DNA of 37,150 bases from assembly GCA_002172675.1 (NCBI GenBank), contig NETF01000195.1, positions 1-37,150 of the forward strand, written 5' to 3'. The notes beneath the pieces are model-generated. The model saw nothing but the letters and a program-made list of their open reading frames with translations. It was not told the origin of the DNA and ran no database searches. Positions 25,006-33,630 of this stretch are shown here, one piece after another; within the stretch, counting starts at the first letter, position 1; each line of letters opens with the position of its first letter. The position numbers and the translations under genes are program-made. The stretch comes from an unicellular cyanobacterium SU3. GTDB lineage: Bacteria; Cyanobacteriota; Cyanobacteriia; Cyanobacteriales; Microcystaceae.

Positions 25006-25139
25006 CTAAATTAAGCTTACTGACGGTTAGAAAAACAATGAGTTGCAAAGGCTGTTGCCTCACTCTCTCTGTTGAATTTTTTCCCTTTGTCTGCGTTACA
25101 ATCTGTAACAAGCGTAACTCCTTTTAAATTTTAATCATA

Positions 25140-25925
25140 ATGGTGATGAAAACGGCTTTAATTACCGGCGCATCTTCAGGAATCGGACAAGCGTTTGCTG
25201 AAGAATTAGCCACTCGTCAGACTAATCTCATTTTAGTTGCCCGTTCCCAAGATAAACTATATAGATTAGCTAAACAGTTACAACAAAGAGCATCTATCAA
25301 TGTTGAGGTGATGGTACAGGATTTAACTGAACCCCAGGCAGGGCAAAAGGTGTATGATTGGGTGCAAAATAAGAATTTATCGGTGGATTTATTGATTAAT
25401 AATGCTGGCTTTGGGGATTATGGTCTATTTTCGGAACGAGACTTATCTCGACAGTTAGATATGATTCAACTCAATGTGAAAGTTGTGGTTGAATTAACCC
25501 ATTTATTTTTATCTCAGATGCAGCAACGAGGAGAAGGCAGTATCATCAATGTGTCTTCTATTGCTGGATTTCAACCTTTACCTTATATGTCTCTTTATGC
25601 AGCGACTAAAGCCTTTGTTCTCAGTTTTACAGAAGCACTATGGGCAGAAAATAAAGATAAAGGCATCAAATGTCTAGCGTTATGTCCTGGACCAACGGAA
25701 TCTGACTTTTTTGAAGTCGCCCGATTTCCTGATAGTTTTCAGAATAAAAATAATGGTAATTTAACATCAGCGACGACTGTAGTCAAAGATGCTCTTAAAG
25801 CGTTAGGAGATAATCAATCTAATGTGGTGACAGGAGGAATTGTTAATAGTTTTATGGTGAATAGCACTCGTTTTTTACCCAGGGAATTTTTGTTAAGTGC
25901 TGTAGAAAAGCAATTTAGAGAATAA
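25140..25925 (+). CDS. Short-chain dehydrogenase/reductase (SDR)
   Basis: 261-aa classical SDR oxidoreductase. The Rossmann motif TGASSGIG binds NAD(P) (residues 9-16), NNAG (in LLINNAGFGD) stabilises the central sheet, and the catalytic triad is visible as Ser in INVSSIAG and YAATK. Arg20-region sequence (LILVARSQDKL) suggests a preference for NADP. It is close to the DltE/YqjQ-like group that acts on lipids or short alcohols; the substrate is unknown. No clear Shine-Dalgarno; an in-frame ATG two codons later (25146) is equally plausible. It diverges from the lptF/G-type gene. Confidence 0.9.
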   Translation: MVMKTALITGASSGIGQAFAEELATRQTNLILVARSQDKLYRLAKQLQQRASINVEVMVQDLTEPQAGQKVYDWVQNKNLSVDLLINNAGFGDYGLFSERDLSRQLDMIQLNVKVVVELTHLFLSQMQQRGEGSIINVSSIAGFQPLPYMSLYAATKAFVLSFTEALWAENKDKGIKCLALCPGPTESDFFEVARFPDSFQNKNNGNLTSATTVVKDALKALGDNQSNVVTGGIVNSFMVNSTRFLPREFLLSAVEKQFRE

Positions 25926-26462
25926 TTACGTTGGTGTGACTTAAATATGGTCAAATAAAAATTTTATATAGTCAGTCTAAATAAATCGCAAAAACTGTAG
26001 CTCAAGTTTTTAGTTTGTAACAGGCAGGTTTGTATTGAGTTTGCCGAGGTAATGCCTGTGTTACTGTTCATAAATGATTTAGACTGGTTATAGATGAAAA
26101 TCTATAATGTTATTTTAATTAGCTATCGATGAGTATGATATAATTGTTTTGATATAAAAAGAAAAACACCATTCAAAAGTTACTAACCAATTAAACAGCA
26201 TATTAATACTATATTATTTGTTGTTTTCATAAACAAATATTAATTTTAGATATGTTTATGATTACTACAATTTTTTGATTTGTTGTTTCAAAAAAATTAA
26301 GCTTTAATTATAGTCTAGCTGAGTAACTTTAATCATAATCGATGATAGTTTTAATAATTGATCTGGGAATAATAATACTAATAAAATTAATTCATCGTAA
26401 TTACAAAATATGATTGTTATTAATGATGAACGTATAAGTCACCTGTTTTTTGAGGTTTTAGT
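25926..26462. other. Long AT-rich intergenic region upstream of the GGDEF-EAL gene
   Basis: 537 bp without a convincing gene. GTAACAGGCA (26017-26026) and TGCCTGTGTTAC (26053-26064) can pair with a 2-base bulge and a 26-base loop, a possible terminator or regulatory hairpin without a T tail. The sequence from 26100 to 26440 is very AT-rich and probably includes the promoter of the signalling gene. I looked for c-di-GMP riboswitch-like sequence and saw none. Confidence 0.45.
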
Positions 26463-28361
26463 ATGGATTATCGCCATAGTATTTTTAATGCAGCGATCGC
26501 CTTTGCTTATTGTTTGATCCCTGTTTTACTTTTACCTGTATTAAAGAATGCTCAACGAACTATTTGGCTTAACTTACTATTAGCAATTGCTTTTGTTTTT
26601 AGTTGTGGAATCGGACATTTCTTATCAGCCCTTCACTATCATCTTACCTATTGGCATCTCGTCACAGCAATTACATCCTGGCTTGCGGTCATTGCATTAG
26701 CTAAAAGTCAACCTCAATTACGTTATTTATCAAAAACATTTCAGTTATTAGATGCCACTTGGAATAAATCTATGACAGGAAATCTTTTATTTGAGAGAGT
26801 AGATGATGATTTAAAATTGCTAAAAATCAATAATATTGGTAAAAAAATATTTAATAATCAATTAAAAATTGGGGATTTTTTAAGTCAAAAGTTTCCCGTT
26901 TTTTCAGAAATTATTTATCCACAAAAAACACCATTAATTCAATTATATCTACAAGCGTTTGAAATTCAGGAATCCCAACAACTAAAAATTCATTACGAAA
27001 CCCAATTAGTAGGGCATTTTATTAATATCTTTGTCCCCCTTTCTCAAAAATTACTTTATGTTACTTTTCTAGATATTAGTCCCCGAAATCGTGATATTTT
27101 AACGGGATTATACAATCGTCGATTCTTTAATTTAGAAACTCGACAGTGGCAAAGCTGTATATATATTGATTTAGATCGATTCAAGCGCATTAATGACCAA
27201 AGGGGACACCAATTAGGAGATAAAATATTGATAGCTGTTGCAGAAATATTGCAAACCTATGCCAAACGTTACGAAGGCATTGCTACTCGAGAAGGAGGAG
27301 ATGAATTTATACTATTATTTCCTATCATTGAAGTTTATTCTATTGCCGTCTCAATTCTTCAAGACATTCAAATCTTAGACATTGAAGGAGCAAAAGTGAG
27401 TGCTTCTATGGGTATTGCTACCAATAATCTTCCCGAATGTGAACAGGATAAATCCATAAATAAATTACGACAAATTGCAGAAACCGCTACCAGAGAAGCA
27501 AAAAGCGATCGCCGTTCTGAATTACCTGAAAATCGTATCCGTCTTTGGAATCGTGAGTTAGCCAGTCAATATGCTCGTCAAATGTTGATAGAATCCTATC
27601 TGCGACAACCTGGAATAGAAAACGAACGGTGGTTAGTCTATCAACCGATTGTTTCTTTGACAACAGGAGAAATCGTCGGAGCAGAGGCTTTAATTCGATG
27701 GAGTTCCCCAGAATTAGGCATGATTTCTCCAGGAGAATTTATTCCGATTGCTGAAGGAGTGGGATTAACCTATCCTATTAGTGACTGGGTTTTGCGTGAA
27801 GGTTTACAACAATTGAAAGAATGGCACTCAATTAAACCTAATTTTTGGTTATCGTTTAATCTCAGTGCAGCCGAATTAGAAGATCAAATCTTTATCGAAC
27901 AGCTTTATCAGCATATTATTGAGGCCAATATCAGTCCCTATTTAGTAGGATTAGAAATTACAGAACGGGTCATTTATCAAAACTTAGAATTATATCGTCA
28001 AAGTTTAGATTGGTTAAAGAAAATGTCTGTTCGCTTGAAAGTGGATGATTTTGGTACCGGACAAGCGGGTTTGATACAATTATTACAATTTCATTTTGAT
28101 GAAGTGAAAGTTGATCGTTCTTTTATGCCAAACAATGAAACCGATACAGAAAAATTAGCCATCTGCAAAGCCATCGCTACTATCGCTCAAGAAATGCAAT
28201 TTAGTTTAGTTGCAGAAGGAATTGAAACCCTCGAACAACAAGAAATTATTTCTAATTTGGGATATAACTATGGTCAAGGCTATTATTTTGCTAAGCCCAT
28301 GATGGCCGACAGTCTAACGAAAGAATTAGAGGAAAAGAGTCAGTATTTTAGGGTAAATTAA
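26463..28361 (+). CDS. GGDEF-EAL cyclic-di-GMP protein with an ethylene-receptor-like membrane domain
   Basis: 632 aa. Residues 1-85 form three transmembrane helices with the layout of the ETR1 ethylene-binding domain: AFAYCLIP gives Tyr16, Ile19 and Pro20, and SCGIGH gives Cys48 and His52, the copper-ligand pair. The position equivalent to the essential Asp25 of ETR1 is Asn9. A variable linker (about 90-215) follows. The GGDEF cyclase is intact (GGDEF at 278-282; YIDLDRFKRIND), but its inhibitory RxxD is degenerate (RYEG). The EAL phosphodiesterase keeps EAL (408-410), DDFGTG, KVDRSF and AEGIE, so it may be active. Both activities are possible. The ligand is unknown; ethylene, copper or another small hydrophobic signal are candidates (inference). 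Confidence 0.9.
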   Translation: MDYRHSIFNAAIAFAYCLIPVLLLPVLKNAQRTIWLNLLLAIAFVFSCGIGHFLSALHYHLTYWHLVTAITSWLAVIALAKSQPQLRYLSKTFQLLDATWNKSMTGNLLFERVDDDLKLLKINNIGKKIFNNQLKIGDFLSQKFPVFSEIIYPQKTPLIQLYLQAFEIQESQQLKIHYETQLVGHFINIFVPLSQKLLYVTFLDISPRNRDILTGLYNRRFFNLETRQWQSCIYIDLDRFKRINDQRGHQLGDKILIAVAEILQTYAKRYEGIATREGGDEFILLFPIIEVYSIAVSILQDIQILDIEGAKVSASMGIATNNLPECEQDKSINKLRQIAETATREAKSDRRSELPENRIRLWNRELASQYARQMLIESYLRQPGIENERWLVYQPIVSLTTGEIVGAEALIRWSSPELGMISPGEFIPIAEGVGLTYPISDWVLREGLQQLKEWHSIKPNFWLSFNLSAAELEDQIFIEQLYQHIIEANISPYLVGLEITERVIYQNLELYRQSLDWLKKMSVRLKVDDFGTGQAGLIQLLQFHFDEVKVDRSFMPNNETDTEKLAICKAIATIAQEMQFSLVAEGIETLEQQEIISNLGYNYGQGYYFAKPMMADSLTKELEEKSQYFRVN

Positions 28362-28366
28362 CTGAT

Positions 28367-28834
28367 TTAAAGCAGTGCGGTACATTCTAAAATTAATTTT
28401 TGATTGATTAAAGCATGGGGTTGAACTTCCGATGCTTTGCGAAAAGCTGCGATCGCTTCCGAGTATTTTCCCAGAGCTAATAAACATAATCCTAACCCAT
28501 GCAAAGCCCCAAAATGATAGGGAATTAATCGAATCACTTGTTCACAATCTTTTCTTGCTCGTTCGTACTTTTCTTGGGAAAAATAGACTACAGCGCGTCG
28601 ATTCCAAGCTTCAGCAAAATCTGGCTGATTTTTTATGGTGTCTGTGAGTAATGCTTCGGCTTTTTCAAAATTTCCTGCCTCTAGAAAAAATTGCGATCGC
28701 CTTAATAATTCTCGTCCTATTTCTCCTTTTTGCCCAAACCATAATCGCCATAACTCATTTGTAGCCCGTTGTCGGGCTACTTCATCCGTTTTTTTTAAGT
28801 CTTGTAACAATTGGTCGATTTTTGAAGACTTCAC
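28367..28834 (-). CDS. Tetratricopeptide repeat protein
   Basis: 155-aa soluble TPR protein. At least two to three repeats are visible between about residues 52 and 150: NFEKAEALLTDTIKNQPDFA, KYERARKDCEQVIRLIPYHF and KYSEAIAAFRKASEVQPHAL, each with the W/L-G-Y-A-F-A-P pattern. The N-terminus (KIDQLLQDLKKTDEVARQRA) is helical and charged. TPR arrays mediate protein-protein contacts; the partner is unknown. It converges with the GGDEF-EAL gene (5 bp apart) and lies downstream of the small membrane protein gene in the same direction. Confidence 0.82.
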   Translation of the reverse strand: MKSSKIDQLLQDLKKTDEVARQRATNELWRLWFGQKGEIGRELLRRSQFFLEAGNFEKAEALLTDTIKNQPDFAEAWNRRAVVYFSQEKYERARKDCEQVIRLIPYHFGALHGLGLCLLALGKYSEAIAAFRKASEVQPHALINQKLILECTALL

Positions 28835-28887
28835 AATAACAATTCAGGGATGATTTAGTATTTTCTGAGATCCTTGGCTTAGTAACT

Positions 28888-29085
28888 TTAGAGGGCTGTA
28901 TCCTTAGGATCATCTGATGGTACATCAGGAACATAGTCGGGCTTTTCTTTATTTTCCCAGCCTGCAGGACGTTTTGAATTATACCAAGCGATAGAGCCAA
29001 TGGTCACAGCAGCGATGAAACCGACAACATAGACGATAACAAAAGAGATAGGGAAATCTCCGGCGGTTGCTAATAATAAGTTCAT
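28888..29085 (-). CDS. Small single-helix membrane protein, thylakoid type (possible Psb35)
   Basis: 65 aa from the ATG at 29085; a GTG three codons upstream is possible. One transmembrane helix (about residues 10-33, FVIVYVVGFIAAVTIGSIAW) is followed by the conserved-looking juxtamembrane YNSKRPAGWENKEKPDYVP and an acidic tail ending DDPKDTAL. This resembles small cyanobacterial thylakoid proteins. One candidate is Psb35 (Ssl2148 of Synechocystis), which stabilises the CP47 assembly module with Hlips; I base this on recall of its size and layout, not on an alignment. That it is a real gene is likely; the identity is a guess. Confidence 0.7.
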   Translation of the reverse strand: MNLLLATAGDFPISFVIVYVVGFIAAVTIGSIAWYNSKRPAGWENKEKPDYVPDVPSDDPKDTAL

Positions 29086-29258
29086 ATTTTTCACTTTATT
29101 TTACTCGTTGTTTTCTATATTACCAAACATTGTCATCGGAATTCAAAAATTTAGCACTATAAAAAAAGTTGGTATATTTGTTTAGGATTCAAACCTTTAT
29201 CTAATTCACCATTTCTATTCCCTAATGAATAGCACTATAGAAAGACTAATTAGTTATT

Positions 29259-30725
29259 TTAATCCTGAATTTGACAACTATTTAATCGATTAATCAATAC
29301 TGTTAACCATCCTGTAAACCCCCAGAACTGCATTCCTAACATGGGTAAATGACCTTGCGAAGCCCATAGATTAAAATTAAGTTCTTTATAAGATAGCCAA
29401 TTATTATTTTTTCTCCAACCCACTCTATCCCCAAAATCACGCCAAATTTTGGCATTATATTCTTGTTGACCGCCTAAACTTTCATAGAGGTTTTTCTGTA
29501 CTGAAAAACCAAAGCGTCCATTACTAGCTTCATACCAAAGTTGATTAATTATTTTTAAGTCATGACAAGGTAATTTTTCAATATGATGTTGATCGATCCA
29601 TCCTTGTTTTTCTCGATTAGTTAATTTTAAGATAATTTTTGCTGTTTCTTTATCGGCTTCTTTTAACTTTCCTACAGTTAAGAATTCCTGTAAGTTTTTA
29701 TAATTAATCCCTGAGTCTGAAATTGAAGGAATTTTAGAAATATTTTGAGCCGTTTTTGTTTCTTGTTTTGATTGACTAATTGGCTCTATTGTATTAGCCG
29801 TTAAATAAGAATCAGATTTTACACTGGTTGATAACTGTTCTTTTCTAGCAGGATTAAGTAGGATTTGTCTAGCGTTTCTTAAATTACGTTCTCGAGTCAT
29901 ACCAACTTGTTTGACCGTTAGCATTTTTAGCCATTCTTGAATAGATTGAGGTCGTTTTTTTGCCTGTAATTCCATACCCTGAAGAATAGCAACATTAACA
30001 GCATCACTAATATTAAAATTATGTCGTTTTGGAGGAATAAGGGTAGCCCCTTGTTGACGAAAAGGAGCAGGGAAGGGCAACTGTAAGGTAAGAATATAGT
30101 ATAAAGTAGCTGCTAAAGCATAAACATCGGTATAAGCTCCCCGTTTTGCAGTTAATTCATATTGTTCTAAAGGAGCAAAAGATTCTGTGCGGGAATTGGT
30201 ATGAGTTTGAATTTTATCTTGTACAAATTCCCTGGCTAAACCGAAGTCAATTAAAATAGCTTGCCTATCTTTTTTGCGAAGCATAATATTACCGGGTTTA
30301 ACATCTCGATGAATAAATCCCTGTTCATGGATATAGGTTAAAGCTGAGCCTATTTGTTGAATATATTTTAAAGCTTCTTCTTCAGAGATACCATTTTTAT
30401 AGTTAACATATTGTCTAAGAGTTCCTCCTGAAATATAATCCATTACCATACACCACAGTTCTTTTTCTTGGCAGACGTTATGGACTTTAATAACGTGGGG
30501 ATGATTACATTTTGCTAAACAAAAAGCTTCTTGAATAAATCGCTCTTGATGTCTGCTAAAATCAGGTTGATTTTGAATAATAACATTGAGAGTTTTTATA
30601 GCAACTGGATTTCCTTTCGGATATTCTTTGGCACGATAGGTAATACCAGAACCTCCATAACCCAAAACTTTATTAATTTCATAGCGACCATTTTGTAATC
30701 GTGTCCCAGGTTTCCAATTACTCAT
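29259..30725 (-). CDS. Ser/Thr protein kinase with C-terminal GUN4 domain
   Basis: 488 aa. The kinase domain (about residues 15-275) is complete: glycine loop LGYGGSGITYRAK, Lys44 in VAIKTL, catalytic loop IHRDVKPGNIML, DFGLA, and a PLEQY activation-segment end. A polar linker (about 280-345) leads to a GUN4 domain (about 347-488): YKNLQEFLTVGKLKEADKET and NGRFGFSVQKNLYESLGGQ, with the closing hydrophobic GFTGWLTVLINRL. GUN4 binds protoporphyrin IX and Mg-protoporphyrin, and stand-alone Gun4 activates Mg-chelatase. The fusion implies a kinase gated by a tetrapyrrole (inference from domains). No membrane helix. The ATG at 30725 is preferred over one 10 codons upstream because the conserved kinase N-terminus (SNWKPGTRLQNGRYEI) begins there. 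Confidence 0.92.
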   Translation of the reverse strand: MSNWKPGTRLQNGRYEINKVLGYGGSGITYRAKEYPKGNPVAIKTLNVIIQNQPDFSRHQERFIQEAFCLAKCNHPHVIKVHNVCQEKELWCMVMDYISGGTLRQYVNYKNGISEEEALKYIQQIGSALTYIHEQGFIHRDVKPGNIMLRKKDRQAILIDFGLAREFVQDKIQTHTNSRTESFAPLEQYELTAKRGAYTDVYALAATLYYILTLQLPFPAPFRQQGATLIPPKRHNFNISDAVNVAILQGMELQAKKRPQSIQEWLKMLTVKQVGMTRERNLRNARQILLNPARKEQLSTSVKSDSYLTANTIEPISQSKQETKTAQNISKIPSISDSGINYKNLQEFLTVGKLKEADKETAKIILKLTNREKQGWIDQHHIEKLPCHDLKIINQLWYEASNGRFGFSVQKNLYESLGGQQEYNAKIWRDFGDRVGWRKNNNWLSYKELNFNLWASQGHLPMLGMQFWGFTGWLTVLINRLNSCQIQD

Positions 30726-30813
30726 AATAATTTTTAGTAAGGTAGTTGATAACATTCATAGTTAACTAGAATGCTGCTAGAAATGGTTTTAAGTCCAGTT
30801 ATGGATAAATTAA

Positions 30814-30972
30814 GCTATCATCTCTATTGATAGAAATGATTTCATCGCTATAGTTAGTATTCCCAAAATTTTCTTAAAGTCTTCACTTAAAATTGAATAT
30901 TATCCTAGTTTAGTGGAAGAAATGTCAGGGACTTCTCCCTATGACATGGCAATTAAATTAAAGCCTCAATGA
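30814..30972 (+). pseudogene. Possible small coding remnant
   Basis: In the 454-bp gap between the divergent kinase and DUF998 genes, one frame is open from 30814 to TGA at 30970-30972. It reads IVSIPKIFLKSSLKIEYYPS then LVEEMSGTSPYDMAIKLKPQ. It has protein-like composition but no ATG before residue 37, so it is either a gene with an unusual start or a 3' relic. The family is not recognised. Confidence 0.25.
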
Positions 30973-31003
30973 TTAAATGGGACTTTAACCTGTTTTCGTG
31001 ATT

Positions 31004-31030
31004 AAAAAGCCTGCTATTAGTCGGCTTTTT
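31004..31030. terminator. Terminator hairpin AAAAAGCC...GGCTTTTT
   Basis: AAAAAGCC (31004-31011) pairs with GGCTTTTT (31023-31030) around an 11-base loop. The A/T arms make it functional in either direction. It lies 32 bp after the possible remnant's stop, which supports the idea that a transcribed gene once ended here. Confidence 0.7.
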
Positions 31031-31179
31031 CCATTAAAATCTCTCTTTAGACTGATTAGATAATTCGATACATTACTTAGACTAAGAGATAACAAATACT
31101 AAGGATATAAAATGTTGGTCAAGGCTTATCGGACATTAGGCTGACAATATTTCTTGGCTGATATCAATATAGATTTAAG

Positions 31180-31830
31180 ATGGATAAACAAAATTTCCGT
31201 TCAAGTTCTGGTCGATTTAGTCAAGGATTTTTTCAGATTTGTGGAATAGTAGGAATTGCTGGTAATGTGATTGTTTTGTTAACTGATTTTGTCGGAATTA
31301 TTGTGGTTGACAGCTATAATCCTATCAGTCAAACTATTAGTAATTTAGCAATTGGTGACTATGCTTGGATTCAAGATGTAGGACTTAACCTTTATGCAAT
31401 TAGTTTAATGGTTTGTGCGATCGCTCTGTGGCGTTGGAATTTAGGGGACTGGCGTTGGCGACTTGGTTCAGTCTTAGTATTCCTTTTAGGTATCGACATT
31501 CTTATCATTTCAGAACATGATCAATATGCTAAGCTTCCGGATAGTTCTGGTGCTTCGGTTCATTTATACGCAGTGTATGTACTGGGTTTGATGTTTCCGT
31601 CGATTTGTTTTTTGCTTTCGTCTGGACTTCGTAAAATCAGCCGTAAATGGAAGCGTCTCAGTTGGATAACTGCTGTTGTTTGGCTTATCTTTGCCCCTCC
31701 ATTCTTTCAAATACCTAATAATATTAATGGTTTATATGAACGCTTTGTGGCACTAATTTTACTAACTTGGACAACTGCCATCAGTTGGCTTATCTTTGAG
31801 CGAGGTTCGAGAGCAAGATTAAGTAGATAA
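31180..31830 (+). CDS. DUF998 family membrane protein
   Basis: 216-aa integral membrane protein with six predicted helices. The DUF998 signature is clear after helix 1: YNPISQTISNLAIGDYAWIQ, matching the family's conserved (D/N)P-x-x-Q-T-I-S-x-L-A loop. A second conserved loop, ISEHDQYAKLPDSSGASVHL, carries Asp and His residues facing the same side. The function is unknown in bacteria. It stands alone on the plus strand between two minus-strand groups, and its 3' end is 18 bp from that of the TVP38-type gene. Confidence 0.8.
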   Translation: MDKQNFRSSSGRFSQGFFQICGIVGIAGNVIVLLTDFVGIIVVDSYNPISQTISNLAIGDYAWIQDVGLNLYAISLMVCAIALWRWNLGDWRWRLGSVLVFLLGIDILIISEHDQYAKLPDSSGASVHLYAVYVLGLMFPSICFLLSSGLRKISRKWKRLSWITAVVWLIFAPPFFQIPNNINGLYERFVALILLTWTTAISWLIFERGSRARLSR

Positions 31831-31848
31831 GATATTTTGTAACATATA

Positions 31849-32580
31849 CTAAGTTTTTTCAATTTGATTATTTAAGGCATTTTGCGACAGTTTAGTAATA
31901 TAAACTGTAACTAATACTGTGGCAATTAATCCAACACCATATAAAGCCCATTCTAAAGAGGTTTTTTCCCTTTCGCCTGCCCCTAAAGTAGCAATATTAC
32001 CAACCAAAGAGCCAATATAAACATACATAATTGTACCTGGCAACATCCCAATCCAAGAAGCGGTTATATAATCTTTTAAGGATACCTGAGTAATACCAAA
32101 AGCATAGTTTAAAATAACAAAAGGAAAGACGGGAGATAAACGAGTTAACCCTACTATTTTCCATCCTTCTTTTGCCACCGCTTCGTCAACTATTTGAAAT
32201 CTTGGGTATTTTTCTATTTGCTTAGAAACCCATCCTCTAGCAAAATAACGTCCAATTAAAAAGGCTAATATTGCTCCCAACATTGAAGCAACAGATACTA
32301 AAATTGAACCTGTTACCACACCAAAAATAGCCCCGCCACCCAAGGTTAAAATAGAAGCAGGAATTAAGAAAACGGCTGATAATATATAAACTAAGGTAAA
32401 GATTAGATAACCAATGGTTCCTAAATCTTGTATCCATTGTAATAGATTTTGGAGAGTTTCTGTGATACCAAAAGTATCTAAAATACCTAGCTGTTTAATA
32501 ATAATTATTGTAGCAGTGGTTAACACAGCTATTCCTCCTAACTTTAATAATCTTTGTCTAGATTTTGTTGTTTTAAGCAT
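31849..32580 (-). CDS. TVP38/TMEM64 family (VTT/DedA-like) membrane protein
   Basis: 243-aa membrane protein with the VTT (SNARE-associated, DedA-related) domain. The core ILTLGGGAIFGVVTGSILVS is followed by AILAFLIGRYFARGWV, and the second half has LTRLSPVFPFVILNYAFGIT and SWIGMLPGTIMYVYIGSL, all typical of TVP38/TMEM64. These proteins are candidate lipid scramblases or transporters. It lies 31 bp downstream of arsS in the same direction, and relatives recur beside arsenosugar genes in cyanobacteria, so it may handle arsenolipids or their export (inference). Confidence 0.85.
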   Translation of the reverse strand: MLKTTKSRQRLLKLGGIAVLTTATIIIIKQLGILDTFGITETLQNLLQWIQDLGTIGYLIFTLVYILSAVFLIPASILTLGGGAIFGVVTGSILVSVASMLGAILAFLIGRYFARGWVSKQIEKYPRFQIVDEAVAKEGWKIVGLTRLSPVFPFVILNYAFGITQVSLKDYITASWIGMLPGTIMYVYIGSLVGNIATLGAGEREKTSLEWALYGVGLIATVLVTVYITKLSQNALNNQIEKT

Positions 32581-32611
32581 AGTTTTTTACTTGAATTAAT
32601 AACTAAATCGA

Positions 32612-33607
32612 TTAAATTAATGATCCCCCACAACTTGAACCACTTCCTGCAGTACACCCATAACAATAATCTGCGGTTTTGATGTCGTTAATAACGTCTA
32701 ACTTCCCTATTTCTAATAATGTTTTTACTGTTAACGATTTCCCATCGGGTAAAGTCGCTGAAATATTTTCCATTTGATTAAAATCACAATCATAAATATT
32801 TCCTAAATAATCAATAGAAAGCTGATTACGACACATAACGTGGTCGAGAGTTTGAGGATTATAATGAGACTCTAAAAACTGTAAATAAGAGTCATGCAAT
32901 TTTTTATTTTTTAGATATGTTTTTATTCTGCCAATGGGTAAATTAGTGATAGTAAAAAGCTGATTGAATTTAATATCAAAATTATCTTTAAGAAAGGCTT
33001 TGTAATCTTTTTCTAAGTTAATTTGATCAGGAGTTAAAGAAAAGTTTTCATTACTAGGAATGGGGGGATTATACACTAAATCTAGGATTAAATTGGGATC
33101 ATTTCCATAACCTAATTGATTCAGTTTTTCAATGGCATGAATAGACGCATTATAAACCCCTTTCCCTCTTTGCTTATCTACATTTTCTTCTAAATAACAA
33201 GGTAAAGAAGCAATTACTCTTAACTGATACTTAGCAAAATATTCAGGTAAGTATTCAAAATTCTGTTCAAAAAATATAGTCAAATTAGAGCGTACAATCA
33301 CTTCTTTTTTGGCTTTTTTAGCTGCTTCTACTATGGATTTAAAGCCGTAGTTCATTTCTGGTGCGCCTCCCGTTAAATCAACAGTTTTAATTTGTGGAAA
33401 GCGGTTAATTAATTCAATTAATTGTTGACAGATTTCGGGTGATAATTCTTCTGTTCGTTGAGGACTTGCTTCTACATGACAATGGTTACAAGCAAGGTTA
33501 CAACGTCGTCCTAAATTGATTTGTAATACCGTTATTTTTTGTTTATTTAAAGGCTGTTTTATTTTTTGATCAAAGGGTGTTACTTGATTAGTATTTAAAG
33601 TAATCAT
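32612..33607 (-). CDS. arsS: Arsenosugar biosynthesis radical SAM protein ArsS
   Basis: ArsS attaches an adenosyl-derived sugar to dimethylated arsenic, a key step to arsenosugars. 331 aa from the ATG at 33607, which is preceded by GGAG at proper distance; an ATG four codons upstream contains that GGAG and is less likely. The radical SAM motif CNLACNHC is at Cys36, 40 and 43, and TGGAPEMNYGF is the GGE-like SAM-binding strand. The C-terminal DUF3641 part has CRNQLSIDYLGNIYDCDFNQ and the end TADYCYGCTAGSGSSCGG, which supplies further iron-sulfur or arsenic-binding cysteines. It follows arsM, the enzyme making its substrate. Confidence 0.9.
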   Translation of the reverse strand: MITLNTNQVTPFDQKIKQPLNKQKITVLQINLGRRCNLACNHCHVEASPQRTEELSPEICQQLIELINRFPQIKTVDLTGGAPEMNYGFKSIVEAAKKAKKEVIVRSNLTIFFEQNFEYLPEYFAKYQLRVIASLPCYLEENVDKQRGKGVYNASIHAIEKLNQLGYGNDPNLILDLVYNPPIPSNENFSLTPDQINLEKDYKAFLKDNFDIKFNQLFTITNLPIGRIKTYLKNKKLHDSYLQFLESHYNPQTLDHVMCRNQLSIDYLGNIYDCDFNQMENISATLPDGKSLTVKTLLEIGKLDVINDIKTADYCYGCTAGSGSSCGGSLI

Positions 33608-33630
33608 TTTTTTCTCCATATCAATAAGTT

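Noticed and set aside
25926-26462. A c-di-GMP riboswitch ahead of the GGDEF-EAL gene
   Set aside because: The typical conserved riboswitch sequence blocks are not visible; only one imperfect hairpin is present.
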